A DNA stretch of 64,000 nucleotides from Sphagnum compactum. Lineage: Eukaryota > Bryophyta > Sphagnopsida > Sphagnales. Every line of letters starts with the position of its first letter. Within the stretch, counting starts at the first letter, position 1. The stretch covers positions 25,968,213 to 26,032,212 of the forward strand of contig OZ234493.1 of the NCBI GenBank assembly GCA_965153455.1, in the 5' to 3' direction. A model generated the notes under the pieces. The model ran no database searches. It saw only the letters and a program-made list of their open reading frames with translations, and was not told the DNA's origin. Shown here piece after piece: positions 34,100 to 48,039 of this stretch. The position numbers were made by a program, and so were the translations under genes.

Positions 34100-36528
34100 T
34101 GTACATTAACCCTAAAAGGCATGATTGGCATGCCCGTAACCAGCTGTCATGTATAAGGCCATGCATACGGGCATGACACATTCAAGAAAATAATTAAACT
34201 AAAAAATCCAAATAGTATTGTTACTTAAGTTGCAACAAGCTTGTGATTGTAAGCTTCATTTCATTTTAGCTTGTCCATTTGCTTATTTATCCCTATACAA
34301 GCAAACATCTAAGCTTGAGGCACAAAGACGCCTACATAGAAGCTAGTGGTTGGGACCCCCTTAATTAAGCACACCATAACATACTAACCACAACAAAATA
34401 GGGGATTTGCAAAATGAAAGTTTTTCTTGCCACATGACTTTTCCTACACACACAAGCTTGAAAAATTGTGGATCTTCACAAGTAGGCAACATGCACTTGT
34501 GGAACAACAATACTGTGACTTTGAAGATGACTACAACACAACAGACAATGTCAGTTGGAAGTAACTCATAATAAGGAGGTTCACAAGCCATCAAACAAGT
34601 TGTCACCAATGTTCCAACTATTTGCTATATATGTGAAAAAGTTTGTTTACTCATTGGCAATTCATGCCATGAATAGAAACAATATATTTCTAACTATGTC
34701 ATACAAATTTGCTCTTGATGTGAAGCATCAAAATTTTTGCTCTAAACCAAGGGCACCTTAGTGCTAATACCAAAAAAATAAAAATGCATAATGTACAACA
34801 AAAGAATGTGAAGTTTTGGATCGTAGAACTTGGAAAAATCAAAATCCGTCACAAAATTTTCATAAAGTTTTTGAACTTTTCATGTTGTGAATTGAGAATA
34901 ATTTCTTGTACCAGTAGACAAAATTTGTATTTTTGGAATTTGGAACAAGTGACATTACACTAATTTGTACATATATTAAACAACTAGTTATAAATTGGGT
35001 GTTTTGGGGATCTTCCTAGTTGCTAAGGTAATAGGTCCCATAGTTCATGTAGATCCTCCTGAAGCTTCAGCTTCGCTTGGAGTAGCCTTACACACATTGA
35101 TTACGATGAGTAATTCAAATTTATTGGGTTGGTTACTAACAATGAAAAAAAATTGTATTACAAACTTCAATGAAATGTGGGTAAATGGTTTTGCAGACCA
35201 ATATGGAGAGAGCAGATGGTTGAGAAGAATAGTAAAAAGTGGGCTTAATTGTTAGCAATGTACCAAGAAGTAATGGATCCAAAATTTTATAGGTGTGTTT
35301 AGTTCTTGCCCACCAAAAATTCCAATTGTCTTATTGCTTGGCCCACAAACATTTTGCAACAATTCATCCATTTGCAATCTTTAGAAAAAAACCCTCTTTA
35401 AAAAAGAACAAGCCCCCTTTGGATGCCCAAATATTTCAAGTTTGATAGCAACCAACACCCAATGATAACATGTCAAACGAGCATTTGTGACATAGTAGCA
35501 CACACACATATGTGGACAAAATGCCTTCTTGGGTATTTATTTGAAGGAAACCAAAGAGCTTGTGCACATATCCCTTAAAGGCACTTTTGTTGGTGAAGTA
35601 TCCTATCTAATAACAATGTGGTTTGTCTACATACCTGCATCACAACATACGATCCCACCATTTTGAATGAAGCCCATCAAAAGAAGAAAAACAACATCAA
35701 TGGAAGGAGAACATCAAGTCAGAAGAAGAAATTGATTGACAAAAATTTCATGCCCAACTATAAGACTTTTTTAAAACAACCTTACAGGAAAAATCACTTG
35801 TCTTCAAGGGCCATGTCTCATTGGTTGCATTTTTGGCATCCACATACATGGATGGTGTGGAATATAGTATTTTTTCACAGTCATCCTATCACAAGTAATA
35901 ACAATGACCTTTAGTCCAAAACCTAAGTGAATTTTCGAAACCCACAACCTTTATAAGAGCCCATTTGGTGTCATAACCATTGTTGGGTTTAGGGTTTAGG
36001 ATTTCACAAAAAACAAGTTTAGACTGAAAATTCTTCTTAAGACATTAAATACCTTGACTTATTAAGGAGAAGACCTCAAGAATAAGGGAAAACAAAAGGG
36101 TACATAAATCTAATGCACAAATTTCACCAAGTTCACATGGTGAATGAACTTATCCATTTGCTTCAACCACATTTTGGCATACATATACGCAAAGTCATCA
36201 CCCATGGTCCACATCAGATGGTTTGTCTAATATTTGTTGCTCTATGCACATCCAAAAAGAAGCACTATGGTGATTCAGTATTTTGTTGCATCACAAAAAT
36301 TCTAAACACTGATTTTACACACAACTCTAAGCACCAATTCAATAGTTAATTTTTCCTTATACAATTGACAAAATATTACATAACACAAATAGATCTGTTG
36401 TATAATAACATTATAAACCTAGTTTTGAGCATATTCCACAAAAAGATCAACTAATTCAAATACATTGTAGTCATTGAAACAAGCATCATCCTACACATCC
36501 ATATTAACAATAAAATATAAAAAATCCC

Positions 36529-36572
<44 letters not shown>

Positions 36573-38415
36573 CATATTGCAGAAAAAACCACCCTATGGT
36601 AACACGGTTGTACGGTGACTGTTTGTGTCAAGTCTTGGGCCAAACAAAAGAAAAAAGAAAAACATTTAGGTGTGTTAGTTACCTAGATAGGCAAATTTTT
36701 GGAACTAATGTCAAAGCTGAAGCTAGAAGGCGGTTCATATTCGATCCAAATGTAGTTTTAGTTGTACATACTAAGGATGTTTCATGCACGCCGCTTGTTC
36801 TGAATGACATCTTATCAGTTCATGTACACATGAAAAAAAACACCTTGAAATTAATTTCAATCTAATTTTCTTATCCTCTCAATCTAGCTTTAATAGTCAT
36901 TCCACAACTTTAAACTTTTACAAGTGGATGGAATGGTGTTTGTGGATACAATTATGTATGCATCCGAGAAGAATTTGAACCCAATCGTTGAAACCTACTA
37001 AGTTCTATGTGCATGTGTGTTTCTAAGCTTGTCCAACAAGGTCCTTGTTCTCCCATTTTCTTCAAGGAAAGAAACCATTTTTGGTCCCTCAAGCATAAAC
37101 AAGAGTCTTGGAGCTTGCATAACTGGAAGCAAATGTTTCAAATGCCTTGAAAATCACCATGTCGTCATCATATGCATTTTGGATAAGAACTCAAGACCTC
37201 GTAATCGTCCTACTTTTTCAAACTATCTAATAAGAAGAAGAAGAAAAAGAAGAAGAAGTGCTTTTTCAAACAAAACAAATAGGATAAGAAAACAAAGAAA
37301 AAGAGAATAGGCACCTATCTTTTGTGCAGAAACCGATGTTGCATAACAACAGGATGTCCAGAACAGTGGTAACTTGTAACCGGATTATGCAAAAGAGAAA
37401 AGAGAGAGAGGATTTGCTTGAAAAGAGAAGAGAATGATGTCGATATGGCACATAGTGTGGTGGAGGAAACAAGAAAGCCATAGCATGAAACTCTTCAAGA
37501 TGCTTTTAGAGCCCTTGTCACAACGGAAGAAGTTGTAGAGCCGGAAGTGAATTTCTCATAAAGAGGGAAAAAATCAAACAATGTAAATGCAAATGAATAT
37601 GGGAAAAAACAAATAAGCAAACGGTGTTGAAGTGAAACCCAACCATTCTTGCAACCCTTGCTCCTTCTTTCCTTCACAACTTTTGAAAACTTCAACAGAT
37701 TTGCGCCAACAACACACATACGCAATCATAGGAACTATACAGAGATACCTAACCAATTGTTTTCAACATCTTTTCATAAACAAAAATCATTGAATCTTAG
37801 TCCAAATGCATGCATCCACACTAGACTTGCACTACACAATATATGATTCAAATAGACCAACAACAAAAAAATTACCAAACGACACCATCCAACTACTTAC
37901 TAACATCATAAGTGTAAAACACTTACTATATTCATATGCAAATGTCATGCAACAACTAAACAATTTTTGTGAACTTTTCATAAGGACTTATGTAGTTGAT
38001 ATGACATTTGAACTCAACCCATAAATATTTTTTTTCAATGTGTCACAAATATGATCACATTTGCATCACAACATAAATAATAATACTATATCTCCATTCC
38101 CCAACTACTCACATTCAAACACATTATAAAAAATAAAATGGTAGATCGTCAGTGGTAATACCTAGCAATGCAAAGCCCAAGTTAATTTACTTTCATGTCC
38201 ATAAATCTCCATATCGAGGCATGACCTCCTTATACTTTACACTTTATTTACCTCAAATGACGTCAGCGAAGACAATGCCCGCCCACAGGACACGATGTGA
38301 CTTTGGTCCAGTGATTTTGCCAAAATGGCTATGATCCACATGAACGTTTAGCCAGATTTGACTACAACCTAAATAAATATGAAAAGTAACATTTAAAAAA
38401 CATCCTTCTTGTTTT
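34100..38415. other. AT-rich intergenic DNA, no gene supported
   Basis: Frames such as 34995-35255, 36113-36349, 36596-36865 and 37017-37310 show no known domain and no splice-compatible neighbours. A dinucleotide (TA)n tract occupies about 36533-36566, and an AAG-rich tract about 37230-37260. At 34127-34175 there is an inverted pair CATGCCCGTA / TACGGGCATG. Telomere-like CCCTAAA words are scattered at 34025-34115. Confidence 0.4.
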
Positions 38416-38419
38416 GTGG

Positions 38420-38975
38420 CATAACTTGAACCACGCATAGAAAAATCTGGTGAGTTTTCCAAAATTTTGGTTGAATTCTGGGTGTTGAAAATCTCAAAAA
38501 GCACTTGTTTTTAAAAATACAGCTTTCTTGCTATTATATTTAGCCGGCAAATAAAACGGCTGCTCTGTTCTAAGCTGCTGCACAGACACTTGAAGCCATG
38601 TACAAAAAAAAATCTGGCGAGTTTTCCAAATTTTTGGTTAAATTTTTGGCTATTGAGAATCTCAAAAAACACTTGGTTTTAGCGCTTTTATTTTTTTGAA
38701 ATACAGCTTTCTGGCTATCATATATAGCCAGCGAAAAATATGACTGCTTTGTTCTACTCTGCTGCATAGACACTTGAAGCCAGCCATGTGTAGATAAAGT
38801 CTGGTGAATTTTCCAGATTTATTTTTGAATTTCTGGCTATTGGAAATCTTTGAAAAAAACACTTGATTTTAGCGATTTTATTTATTTATTAAACTGACGA
38901 CTATAGATATCCGGCAAAAGAAACGCCTGCTTTGTTCTCTGCTGCTGTTGCTGCACAGACACTTGAAGAGCTTCC
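38420..38975. repeat. Tandem repeat of about 170-190 bp upstream of NTAN1
   Basis: Three full and one partial unit share TCTGG(T/C)GA(G/A)TTTTCCA, then 'ttctggctatt..aatctcaaaaa.cacttg.tttta', 'tacagctttctggctat', 'gcctgctttgttct' and CAGACACTTGAAG. Unit starts by the TCTGG word are at 38446, 38613 and 38800, so unit lengths are about 167 and 187. The array ends where the NTAN1 leader begins, so it may shape that promoter. Confidence 0.85.
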
Positions 38976-39504
38976 AGGACACTGAAAAGATCATCGGATC
39001 GTGAAGGAGATTGTCGGTGCACAAGGAGGTTTGCTCATTTGCTCTTCTCGCGAAATGTCCTCTCCGCTCACTTGCGATCCTGAACCATCCGAACGATTTC
39101 TTGTGCATTCTGTTCTCGATTTTCAAGGGTTTGCATCTGCTTCTTCCTCCTTTCTCTTTCGTTCGGAAACAGTTCTTTCTTTGCTTATCTCTTTCCTTCC
39201 AACAATAACACTATTTTCCGTTCGAGTTATCACTTGTCCAGTGATCTATGCTTCTTCTTCTTCTTCATGGCAGCTTGTCACTGCCGTTCGTGATGAAGGT
39301 GATGGTCTGTCACTTTGTGAGCGACTCTCATGAGGTTATGACTGCACTCATTGTCGTGTTACATATAATTGTTGTTGTGGAGATTTCTCTGCAATCTCAT
39401 CAAGCTTCTTCTTCTTCTTCTTCTTCTATTGGAGGCTGGCTGAACATTTTGTGATTCATGCCGGTCTTTGCGATGCAGATAGAGAGAACAATAACAGCAT
39501 CATC
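38976..39504 (+). promoter_or_regulatory. Leader and promoter of NTAN1
   Basis: GC rises and the + strand becomes C/T-rich with several TTC-type runs (39250-39265, 39410-39425), consistent with a 5' untranslated region of about 500 bases. No single transcription start is evident. The short frames here (39001-39333 and others) are not accepted. Confidence 0.4.
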
Positions 39505-42500
39505 ATGATTCTGGTGGGAGGCAAGCAGATTGCAGAGGTAGAAGCAATTTTTGTCCCATCTGTTACACCACATGCATGTAGCATGTAGTTTCTGTCCCTT
39601 AAGCAAGAATTGGTTTGCATTGCTCCTATGTCCTCTTTTCCTTTTTCTATTGGAAAAGAAGTGTCTCCTCCAAACAACGAAGTAGCAGAAAATCTCTGAT
39701 TTGCTGCAGCAGGTTACATACGGTGTTTTTTTTTTAATCACAAAGATGGAAAACAACTGCCTTTCTACTACAGATAGAGAAAGTGAGATAGAGATTCTTG
39801 GTTCAATCTTCTTTTTTCCTTTGGTTTTTGTGTGCAGGGACAAGATATCCTCCATGAGCTTCTGGAGCACCCAGTGTTAGTATCATCAGCAGCAGCATTT
39901 GTAGCACTACCCGGACAACATATACAGCCGCCTCCAGATGAGAATGGAGTATCTACGGATGGACACGAAAGAGAGCACAGGAAGTTTGTCTATGTGGGTC
40001 AAAGGGAATGTGCAACTGTAGATCCTGATGTTGTTGAGGTAAATGTGCATTCAGAGTGCATTTATTGAGGTTTTGTGATGATTTGAACTGTTTGTTCTCT
40101 TGTGTATTAGGTCTTCAATTGCAGCAAGTTTGTGTACATATGTGGAAACTGGAACACATAGCCACTTTCATATACTCGATACTGCTTCATGTCAGCTCTC
40201 CTTTTGATGAGTTCTGTAAGGAGGGATATGATGGCAGCAGCAGTACACCCGAAAGAGGTTCTTGTGGGAGCATGGAGGCTGGATGATTGAAACTTTGGAA
40301 CTGCTCATCATATGGATTAGGTCTGCACAGCATGTCAGTTGTTGATGGGTTTTTTTGTCTTGTTAAAAAAGGCACTGTTGGGGTGTGACTGGATACAGTT
40401 TATTGGGACAGATGATGCCACCACATGTATTGGAGTTGTCATTCGAAATCCCCAATCAGGCTTGTATGTCTCTTTTACCCTCTTCTCACTCTTGACAATA
40501 AGTTGTGTTGCTAATAAGTGTGAGATTGGCATTGGATTTATTGTGTCCATCTTCAGGAATGCAAGTATGTGAAATTTATCATCTGGGCTGTGCTTGGCAA
40601 CATCATGTCTGTGGTCACAGGCAGCCTTATGCCAGGGATGACTTTCTATAATGTGTGAACGCTAAAGATAATGTATGGTGGGGATCAAATGAATGAATGA
40701 GTGTACTGCTCAGGTACATCATGTCTTAGGTGCACAAAATTAATATATGATATCCTTGTTGAGCAAACAAATAGATGTGTGTGATAGCTGTCTGCCAATG
40801 GGCACAATTGGTCTGCCTGGATTTGAAAATTGGTTTGTCACTGGAAGATGTTTATTTTAGGACGGAAAGATGCTTCAAAAAAATTGATATTCCTAAGTTT
40901 ATTGTTTGACAGAACATGTGTTGGGCACTTGGATTTTGTGAATGGCGTGAAGCTGGGTATTAACCAAATGATTGGTTCAGTTTCCCCAACTAGCTCCTGT
41001 CTTCTTGAGGTTAGTTGCTCATCTGGTCCCTCTGGTTCTGGCACATGCTTCAGTGCTTGCTTGATTTTGTCTCTTCATGCACTAGCTCTGGATTTGTATG
41101 ATGACAGATATCAATTTGAAAGGGTTGCAAATGGAGAATCTGGATGCAGAATTGAAGCTTAAGTAATGGGTTGCCAGGCACACCTCGTTGGAGGATTTGA
41201 TGACCTTGTAGATAGAAAGAAGAAATTCTTGATGTTCGCATCATCAGGTATTACTGAACTATTTGTCATGAAAGATGATTTGTCCTCAAGGAACATTCAT
41301 GACCCTGAATCAGTAATGTGCTCTTGCAAAAGGGTGCTCATGGATTCTGGTCTTTTCCTGCCTTGTCTTGCATTTCAGAGTTGACTGTTGAAAGGTATTG
41401 AACTTGGACAGGGTGTGTGGGTCTTACAGGAAAGCGCAGACGTAGCAGTAAAGACCCAAAAAAGCCAGAAGGGTACTCACGGCCCCTTGCAAGGAGGATC
41501 CTTGAGGAATTGCAGTCCTCGTCTTGCAATTTCAATTTGCAGACTCTCTGCATTCTTCAACACAATACCACTGTTGGATTGAATGGCTTTGCGCATCCCA
41601 TTGCATGGGGTTTTGTGGTAGGCCTATCCAACCTCCTGAGTGAAAGTTCTTCACCAGCACATTTCTTGCCAAGATGTGGACAGAGAAGGCTGTAGGAATC
41701 TTGATCCTGGTGGCTATGGTCGTACGCTCCACAATAGGATACTGCAATAGGAACTGGAAGAGAGAATAGGATGCCACTTGAAAGGTAGATAAGAAGAGGA
41801 AAGTTCAAAGGTGGCAGGATAAGAATCAGGCATCATGGGTGTTGATGGGGCTGGGTATGGACCTTCAAATGCTCTGACAGGCCACTTGAGACTGCATAGT
41901 ATAATGATGGTCTGGGTCAGTGAAGGAAGGAGGTCTTGAATATCACAATAGACAAAAGTTCTTGTGGATTCATCTTGGTGATTGTAGGTAAGGACGTAAG
42001 TAGTCAGGTCTTGAAGAACTTGAAAATTCTGATCTCCCAACATTCTCCCTTACAGAATGCTTTATGCTTTCTGGATTTGGAAACGTGAAGCCTGTAAAAT
42101 GGAGGGTTACATGATGTGTGAAGGAGCCTAGTGTGGAGATCAAATAGATTGGTCAATACATGTTGCACACACCTGGGACATTACGATCATGTCATGCTGT
42201 CACTAATATTTTGCTGCATGCAGGTTGAAAGCAAAATTGGTCATCTTGCTCCAGCCACCTTTCATATTGATGCCAGGTGTCCGGATGGTGTTGTTCGTTC
42301 CTTGTGTCTTCTCACTATATCCACCAATCCCAATTATGGAGCTGAACTGATGACACCCTACAAGACATCTGAAGATTCTTTTGCAATTGGTCCTACAAGA
42401 TGGTGTGTGCATTGCCTTCAGCCCTGTCCAATTTATGAAGATGTGTTCAGAGGATTTGTTTCAGATGATAAGACTTCTTTTCATGTGCTCCAATTACTCC

Positions 42501-43309
42501 TTTGGTCTATGTTTTCAGCACATAAGATCATCACTGTTGTTGCCATATTTCCACTGCAATTGTCACCCTGACATTTCTATTTGCATACAGGAGTGACAAT
42601 CTTGTGCAGTTTGCTGAGTATGCACTGGAACAGGAAGATTCATGGTTCTTGGAGAAGACTTCCACATCCCCATATGCTGAAGGCCCTGATTTCTTAACCT
42701 CTTCTCGAAGGTCAGTTCATCTTCTGTCTATGCAGGCATTAAGTCTGTACTTGGTCCTCTAGGGGATTGCTATCACATGAATTGTGTTATCAGCTTGTCA
42801 AATGGGGAAATGATTTATTAATAAAATATTTTTGGGATTGTCCATAGTGGTTCAATTGATACAATGCATAAAAAACAATGGGTCTGCATACTGATCACAT
42901 GCAACCCTAGTTCTTGATTTGTAGTTAGATGCTAGTTATAACATGATGAATCCTGTCAAATATTTGACCAGCCCATAAAGGACTGAGATCCTTTTTAAAT
43001 GCAGAAAACAAAATCACATTGCCAGCTGGGTGAAGTTTACAGATATTGAACCTTGTGACAGCAATTTGTGAACAAGATCTTTCAGATGCATGCTGCTTCA
43101 TTTACAAAATCCACGGCATGAGCTTCATTGTAACAAAGGTTTGTGATGTCTGTATTTTCAGAATGTATGCATACTTATTGGAACATCCAAAATGGGAGCA
43201 AACATTTCCAGGTAACTCTCCAAGAGTTTTTACAAGATCCAACCTTGGGGGATGGGACCGCCAACTAATTCAAACCCAACTAGAGCAATGTATGCCACAA
43301 CGGAAGTAA
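39505..43309 (+). CDS. NTAN1: Protein N-terminal asparagine amidohydrolase, 9 exons, complete
   Basis: NTAN1 deamidates N-terminal Asn to Asp, making a secondary destabilising residue that is then arginylated in the Arg/N-degron pathway; the enzyme is cytosolic or nuclear. Exons: 39505-39537, 39838-40038, 40399-40463, 40913-41009, 41178-41247, 41430-41617, 42224-42402, 42591-42710, 43162-43309. All introns are GT-AG and every junction keeps phase, giving 366 residues, near the size of plant homologues. Catalytic Cys88 lies in the hallmark GTDDATTC. Other family blocks are HLVGGFDD, NLQTLCILQHNT, FAIGPTRW and SPYAEGPDFL. The short first exon (11 codons, MILVGGKQIAE) was chosen because it joins in phase to exon 2. 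An alternative start upstream cannot be excluded. Confidence 0.93.
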
Positions 43310-43514
43310 GTCATATTGTGATCAGTAAAACAATTATGAGTTGGTTTGCTCTTGATGTTGAAACAATGAAGCATGTTAGCACATGAAGGATTTGCTTTGA
43401 ATATTTGCATGGGTTTGCCTCGACTGACATACTTGTCTGGGAAACTGAACCATACTATGGTTTTTCTCACCTTGACTTGGTGAAATTATGTTAGTAATCA
43501 TCTCTCTATTAAGG

Positions 43515-43800
43515 AAGGTGGTTTGTTTGTTTTGTTTGTCACATTGAGATCTCCCAAACCATGGTGCCCCCCCCCCCACCATGCTCTTGGCAGCCTTGGA
43601 AAGCCCTCAATGAGTGGGGGTGCACCAAGGTGGTTTGGTAGTTCGTAGACCTACCCAGCAAGACTTGTTGAATATGGAACAATTTTTTCAAAGAAAATTG
43701 AAAAAGATCAAAACTAAATCATAATTTTTAGACCTGAGGTGGTGGAGATTTTGGATTTTGAGCCATTTTCATCACTGGAAATGAACTCTAGGGAAAGTCA
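43515..43800. repeat. Dispersed repeat, copy 1
   Basis: This segment matches 63262-63610 in the same orientation. Shared phrases include TTTGTTTGT..., GAGATC(T)TCCCAAACCATGGTGCC, 'ctcttgg.ag.c...gaaagcc.tc.atgag', GGGTGCACCAAG.TGGTTT, and 'gaacaattttttca..gaaaatt'. Copy 1 has a run of C at about 43566-43577. No coding capacity or clear termini are seen. Confidence 0.75.
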
Positions 43801-44817
43801 TTCCTTTAAAAACAAATTTTACCAATAGTTTGAATTGTCCTACATAGGTATTTTCTTGAAAACGTGTCTTTTAAAAAGTGTGTTGTGTTGAATCTAATGT
43901 TCTGAATTCAAATACATAACTAATCCTGAAGTATGTTGCTAAAGAAAACTCCATAATAATGGTAAATATTTGGAAGCTTGGGAATCTTTTTAAAACTCAT
44001 GGGTTAAATAATATGCAAGTTATACTAATTGAAATTCAAGTGTGTAGTTTACATACCTGTGGCTAATGGAATCACAAGCCTAATATATATCTACTGAGTA
44101 ATTTTGCAAATCAGATTTAAAACGTGCATTTGTTTTCATCATCCCCATTGCATTTCTAGTTTTAATCCACTACAGGATGTATAAATCAATTAAATCTCAA
44201 GTATTTATCATTTCTTGTAAACATTATCAATTATGTGGATTATGGATTACAACTTAAAATCTCAATCCAAGATGGGATAATTCATTGCAATATGATTTTT
44301 AGAATGTAATAGATTAAAAACCAATTTCAAGTGTTAGAGATCCCAATATTAGAGAAAAGAAAAACATCTTTAAAATGCATAGGTATTGTACAAAACAGAA
44401 ATTTCAATAAATGGATGAATTATGTTGCAAAAAAAGATTCAAAGCCAAGTTACACATAAAGGTTCAAAAATCACACCACCTATTGTGAATCAAACACATG
44501 TCAATAGGCAAGATGAAATCATTCCATTAGATACAAAACAAATTATGATCATATATGGAAAGCTACCCATTATTATATGCTCTATGTACATATATCCAAG
44601 TATCATATCAAGGAAGCATTTTATATTAACATTTAAATGATAGGATGACCGATCTTTTGGCTATTCTAGTAAAAAACACATTATCTCAATGCTAATCTGA
44701 AAGTAAAATGGCAATTAGCTTCTAGGAGTGCTAAAAGGACTCCAAACTTTGTACTTTGACTTCGTAATTGTTTTTTATGATCAAATATTAAGGAAAGAAA
44801 GGTCCACACCACAAGGG
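43801..44817. other. AT-rich intergenic DNA, no gene seen
   Basis: Between NTAN1 with its downstream repeat and the LTR retrotransposon there is AT-rich sequence without recognisable coding or repeat structure. Confidence 0.4.
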
Positions 44818-45861
44818 TGTCACCAAAAAAAGGGGACTCACCTAAGTGTGCCTATGCTTTGACATTAGAGTAAAATTTCAGCATTAAATATTCGGTACAT
44901 CAACACTAGAAGATGAGAACACTCGTCTGACCAGACCTAGACACGATAACAACACTAGAACAAGACCTTTTTCTATAGACCTTCGATTGATCAACTCACT
45001 CTGGATCTCCTCTCTATGTCGATTATTGGGACCTATTGGTTGTGGGCAATCCAACAAAGAAGATCCATGTAAAGCCAATTCCCAAACCTTGTAGAAACCA
45101 GATATTACAAACAAACGAATTCAGCTATTGTTACCTTTAACTCCCTCAATAATTTCCCATTGCAACTAAATCTACTCATGCCTCTTAGACACAAATGTGT
45201 TAGATTCTCCACAAATCCGAATAGAAGTCCCAAATACACTAGACTAGAGCAATATGCCACACAACATGCCAACCCACTAACCCCCTTGAGCCTTTCATCA
45301 TCTCTGTTTTAGGTTTCTATTGACTCACTAACATACAATGTTCTACCCATTACCCTCAGCGCAACAGAGTTTATGTAGCTAAAAGGCAAAACATCCACAT
45401 GATCGAGCTCATGCATTCTTCCCAAAACTCACAACAATAAAACCAAAAACATTAAACCAAAGAAAAAAGGTCTAAATCCAAGAGTGATTAGCTTTCTTCA
45501 CCTTCTGTTATTTATCCTTGTCCACCACCAAACGCATTGCCAATCTCTTTGCCTCATCCTCATCTTCACAATAAAAGAAATCTTGGAAATAGAACTCCAT
45601 TGTTAATTTTTGATCTGGGTGTTGGCATTCCATGAAGAACACAAACCAAAAGTCATAAGCTACAAACAACAAAAACACAAGAAAAATAACAAAACATAAA
45701 GAAGTAGAAGGCACCTCCTCTAACATCCATGATACCAATTGTCTCCTCTTTTGGCACTTTTCGCTAATCACATTCGATGTGATAAATCATTCATTAGTTT
45801 AGGGTTTTGTCAAATCAAGGTTAAATCACAAATGAATTTGCTAACACAAGTCCAACTCACA
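44818..45861 (-). repeat. 3' LTR
   Basis: Aligns along its length with 50847-51889. Shared landmarks include GGGGACTCACCTAAGTGTGC, 'ttgtgggcaatccaacaaagaag', 'gtttctattgactcactaacatac' and the inner border ...TCACA at 45861. The outer border is either the TG at 44818 or the point equivalent to 50860 (44831): similarity to the other copy seems to continue over TG..ACCAAAAA. Confidence 0.85.
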
Positions 45862-46269
45862 TGTGTCACCACTACCTTCTTAAAAATCTATGTCCTCATA
45901 GATTGGTTCATCAAGATCCTGAGTGGTAAATTTGCAAATCTCTTTTTGCCCTCTCCCAACATTTCCCATCCATGGTCCTATTCATTTTCTTCTTGCTTCC
46001 ATACCCTTTGGGTCTTAGTTTGATCAACCAAAGCTTGTGCCTCATATATTAGATCCCAACAGTTTAGTTGAAGATCCACCTTTCCTTTGTCAATCTCTTG
46101 TTTCCCTTGTCCTTCATTCTGGCAAAAAACTAGTTTTTTTTTTGTTTTATGTGACTTCCTCACTGCAATTTCCCACATTTACTTCCATAACAATGAACAG
46201 ATTAATGACAATTTCAGCTTTCTTGGCAACATGTGATTTGGGAATTTCCTGACTGGTGCCACTCAAGTC

Positions 46270-46536
46270 TTAAATTTCACTGCCAAAATCTTCATTAGCC
46301 TCATACCTTCCCACTAAATTTTTGTTCAACACATCCACATTGGAGTGCTTAGCACCAACACGATGGACAATTTTAAAATGAAAGTTTTGAAACATTGAGA
46401 TTGACCTCCCCTTCATCCGTATGCATCTGAAACTATAGTAAACCACTTTAAGCGTTTGTGGTCTATTCTTAATAGAAAAAACGTTTGATGGAGATACTGT
46501 CAGAAATGCATCATGCCTTAGACAAGGGCGTAACAT
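46270..46536 (-). pseudogene. Ty3-type RNase H C-terminal remnant
   Basis: The frame includes FHFKIVHRVGAKHSNVDVLN, matching the end of Ty3/gypsy RNase H (...V.Y.pG..N..ADaLSR). It lies just downstream of the reverse transcriptase on the minus strand. No integrase zinc finger (HHCC) or DDE motifs follow. Confidence 0.6.
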
Positions 46537-46739
46537 TCTCCTTCCATAGGATGAAACTGCTTCTGTATGGGGGACAATCCTTTGCTGGCATAGGTTATCA
46601 CCTATTCCTATTTTTCCAATTTTTGTGATAGATTGGTCCCTACACCTTTGTCCACATCCAAAATGAAAGGTTGTGAAAAATTAGGTTTAGTCAAAACAAG
46701 AGATTCCATGAGCCCTTTTTTTAGAGTCACAAAAGCACC

Positions 46740-47479
46740 TTAATAAATGGGTGTCCACACAAACTTACAATCCTCTTTAGTCAAGTTGAATAGCGGCTTT
46801 GCAATCTTGGCATACATAGGGTTGAATCTTCTATAATACCTTGTGAGTCTTAGAAATGCCTTCACATTTGAAACAGATTTGGGAATTGGAAAACCTTCCA
46901 CAACAACTTTTTTAGGGTCAAGATATGAACCTTTTGCACTCACAACATGATCTAAAAAGGTAATGCTATGAGCACCAAAACAACATTTGCTAGGGTTTAA
47001 TTTTAAATGGACATCTCGGAGTCTTTGTAACACCAACCTGATATGCTACATGTGATCCTTTTAGTTCAAATTGTGTATGTTGACATCATCAAAAAAAACC
47101 TTGAGGAACTTATTGTTCCAATCCTTGAATACCTTAGCCATTGTCTTTAAAAAAATGTTGGTGGCGTTCTTCAATCCGAATGGCATAACATTCCATTCAT
47201 AAAGACTTAATTTAATGATGATTTTAGTTTTCTTCATGTCTTCAGGTGCCATCGGAATTTCCCAAACCCAAATTGGAAATCCAAGGCGGTAAACCATGCG
47301 GATTCTCCTAATTGATCCAAAACATCATCAATTAGCGACATGGGAAATGAATCCCATCTAATATGTGCATTAAGTGGCTTGTAATTGCCATTGAACCTCC
47401 TACTGCCATCTTTCTTAACTAGTAATGCCACTTTGCATGTGTATTTTGATGAGTTCTTGCGCATCTTACCCAGCTCCAT
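46740..47479 (-). pseudogene. Ty3-type reverse transcriptase, broken
   Basis: Three overlapping frames carry successive RT blocks: KKDGSRRFNGNYKPLNA (47234-47479), YEWNVMPFGLKNATNIF with the catalytic segment VFFDDVNIH (47061-47297), and LNPSKCCFGAHSITFLDHVV with VKAFLRLTRYYRRF (46740-47036). Order and spacing match Ty3/gypsy RT. The FxDD pair is kept, but frameshifts near 47050 and 47280 break the reading frame. Confidence 0.85.
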
Positions 47480-48039
47480 TAGTGATTGTATTTGCCTATT
47501 TATTTCAATCTCCTCCCAATATGACAGTTTTCCAAGGGTCGTTTGACAAGGAGGAAGCCCCTATTTGTCAATTACATGTTCACCAATGGTGCAGTGACCT
47601 AATTCACCTTTGTGCCATGCAAAGATTTCTTGGAATTCTTCCAATATATCCCATTCCCTAGTTTGTTATTCTTTCAAAGAACTACCCGGTTTAATCTTAG
47701 ACTTGATTTCAATCCCCCTGTTAGCTGGATATTTAAATGTGCTTCCTTCTTGCATCATTACAGGAAAATATGAAACATAGGATCCAAAGACTTGTTTGTA
47801 AATCTCTAGAACCTTTATTCTTCTTCTACTTGAATGTAAAGTATCTAATCCAAGTAATAATCATCAATTGCATATTATCTTTCAAACAAACTCTGTTGTC
47901 GTTCCTACAGTGCCAAATTGAATATTTGCATTAGCGTTTCCTCATCCAAAACCTAGTTCATCCTATGATCACTCAGCTCTTCAATTTGCTCAGCTTACAA
48001 TGGCAAAATCTTCTTGGGAATATCATCTGCATTGTCTTT

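Noticed and set aside
37017-37310. 97-residue + frame with RRRRKRRR tail
   Set aside because: The basic tail comes from an AAG-rich simple tract; no domain or splice support.
41050-41162. Possible extra NTAN1 exon (ALDLYDDRYQFERVANGESG)
   Set aside because: Exon 4 joins exon 5 directly in phase with a family-consistent protein; including this segment would need a different splice pattern and it ends in a stop.
42131-42571. 146-residue + ORF taken as a gene of its own
   Set aside because: Its core is exon 7 of NTAN1 (42224-42402); the rest is intron read-through.
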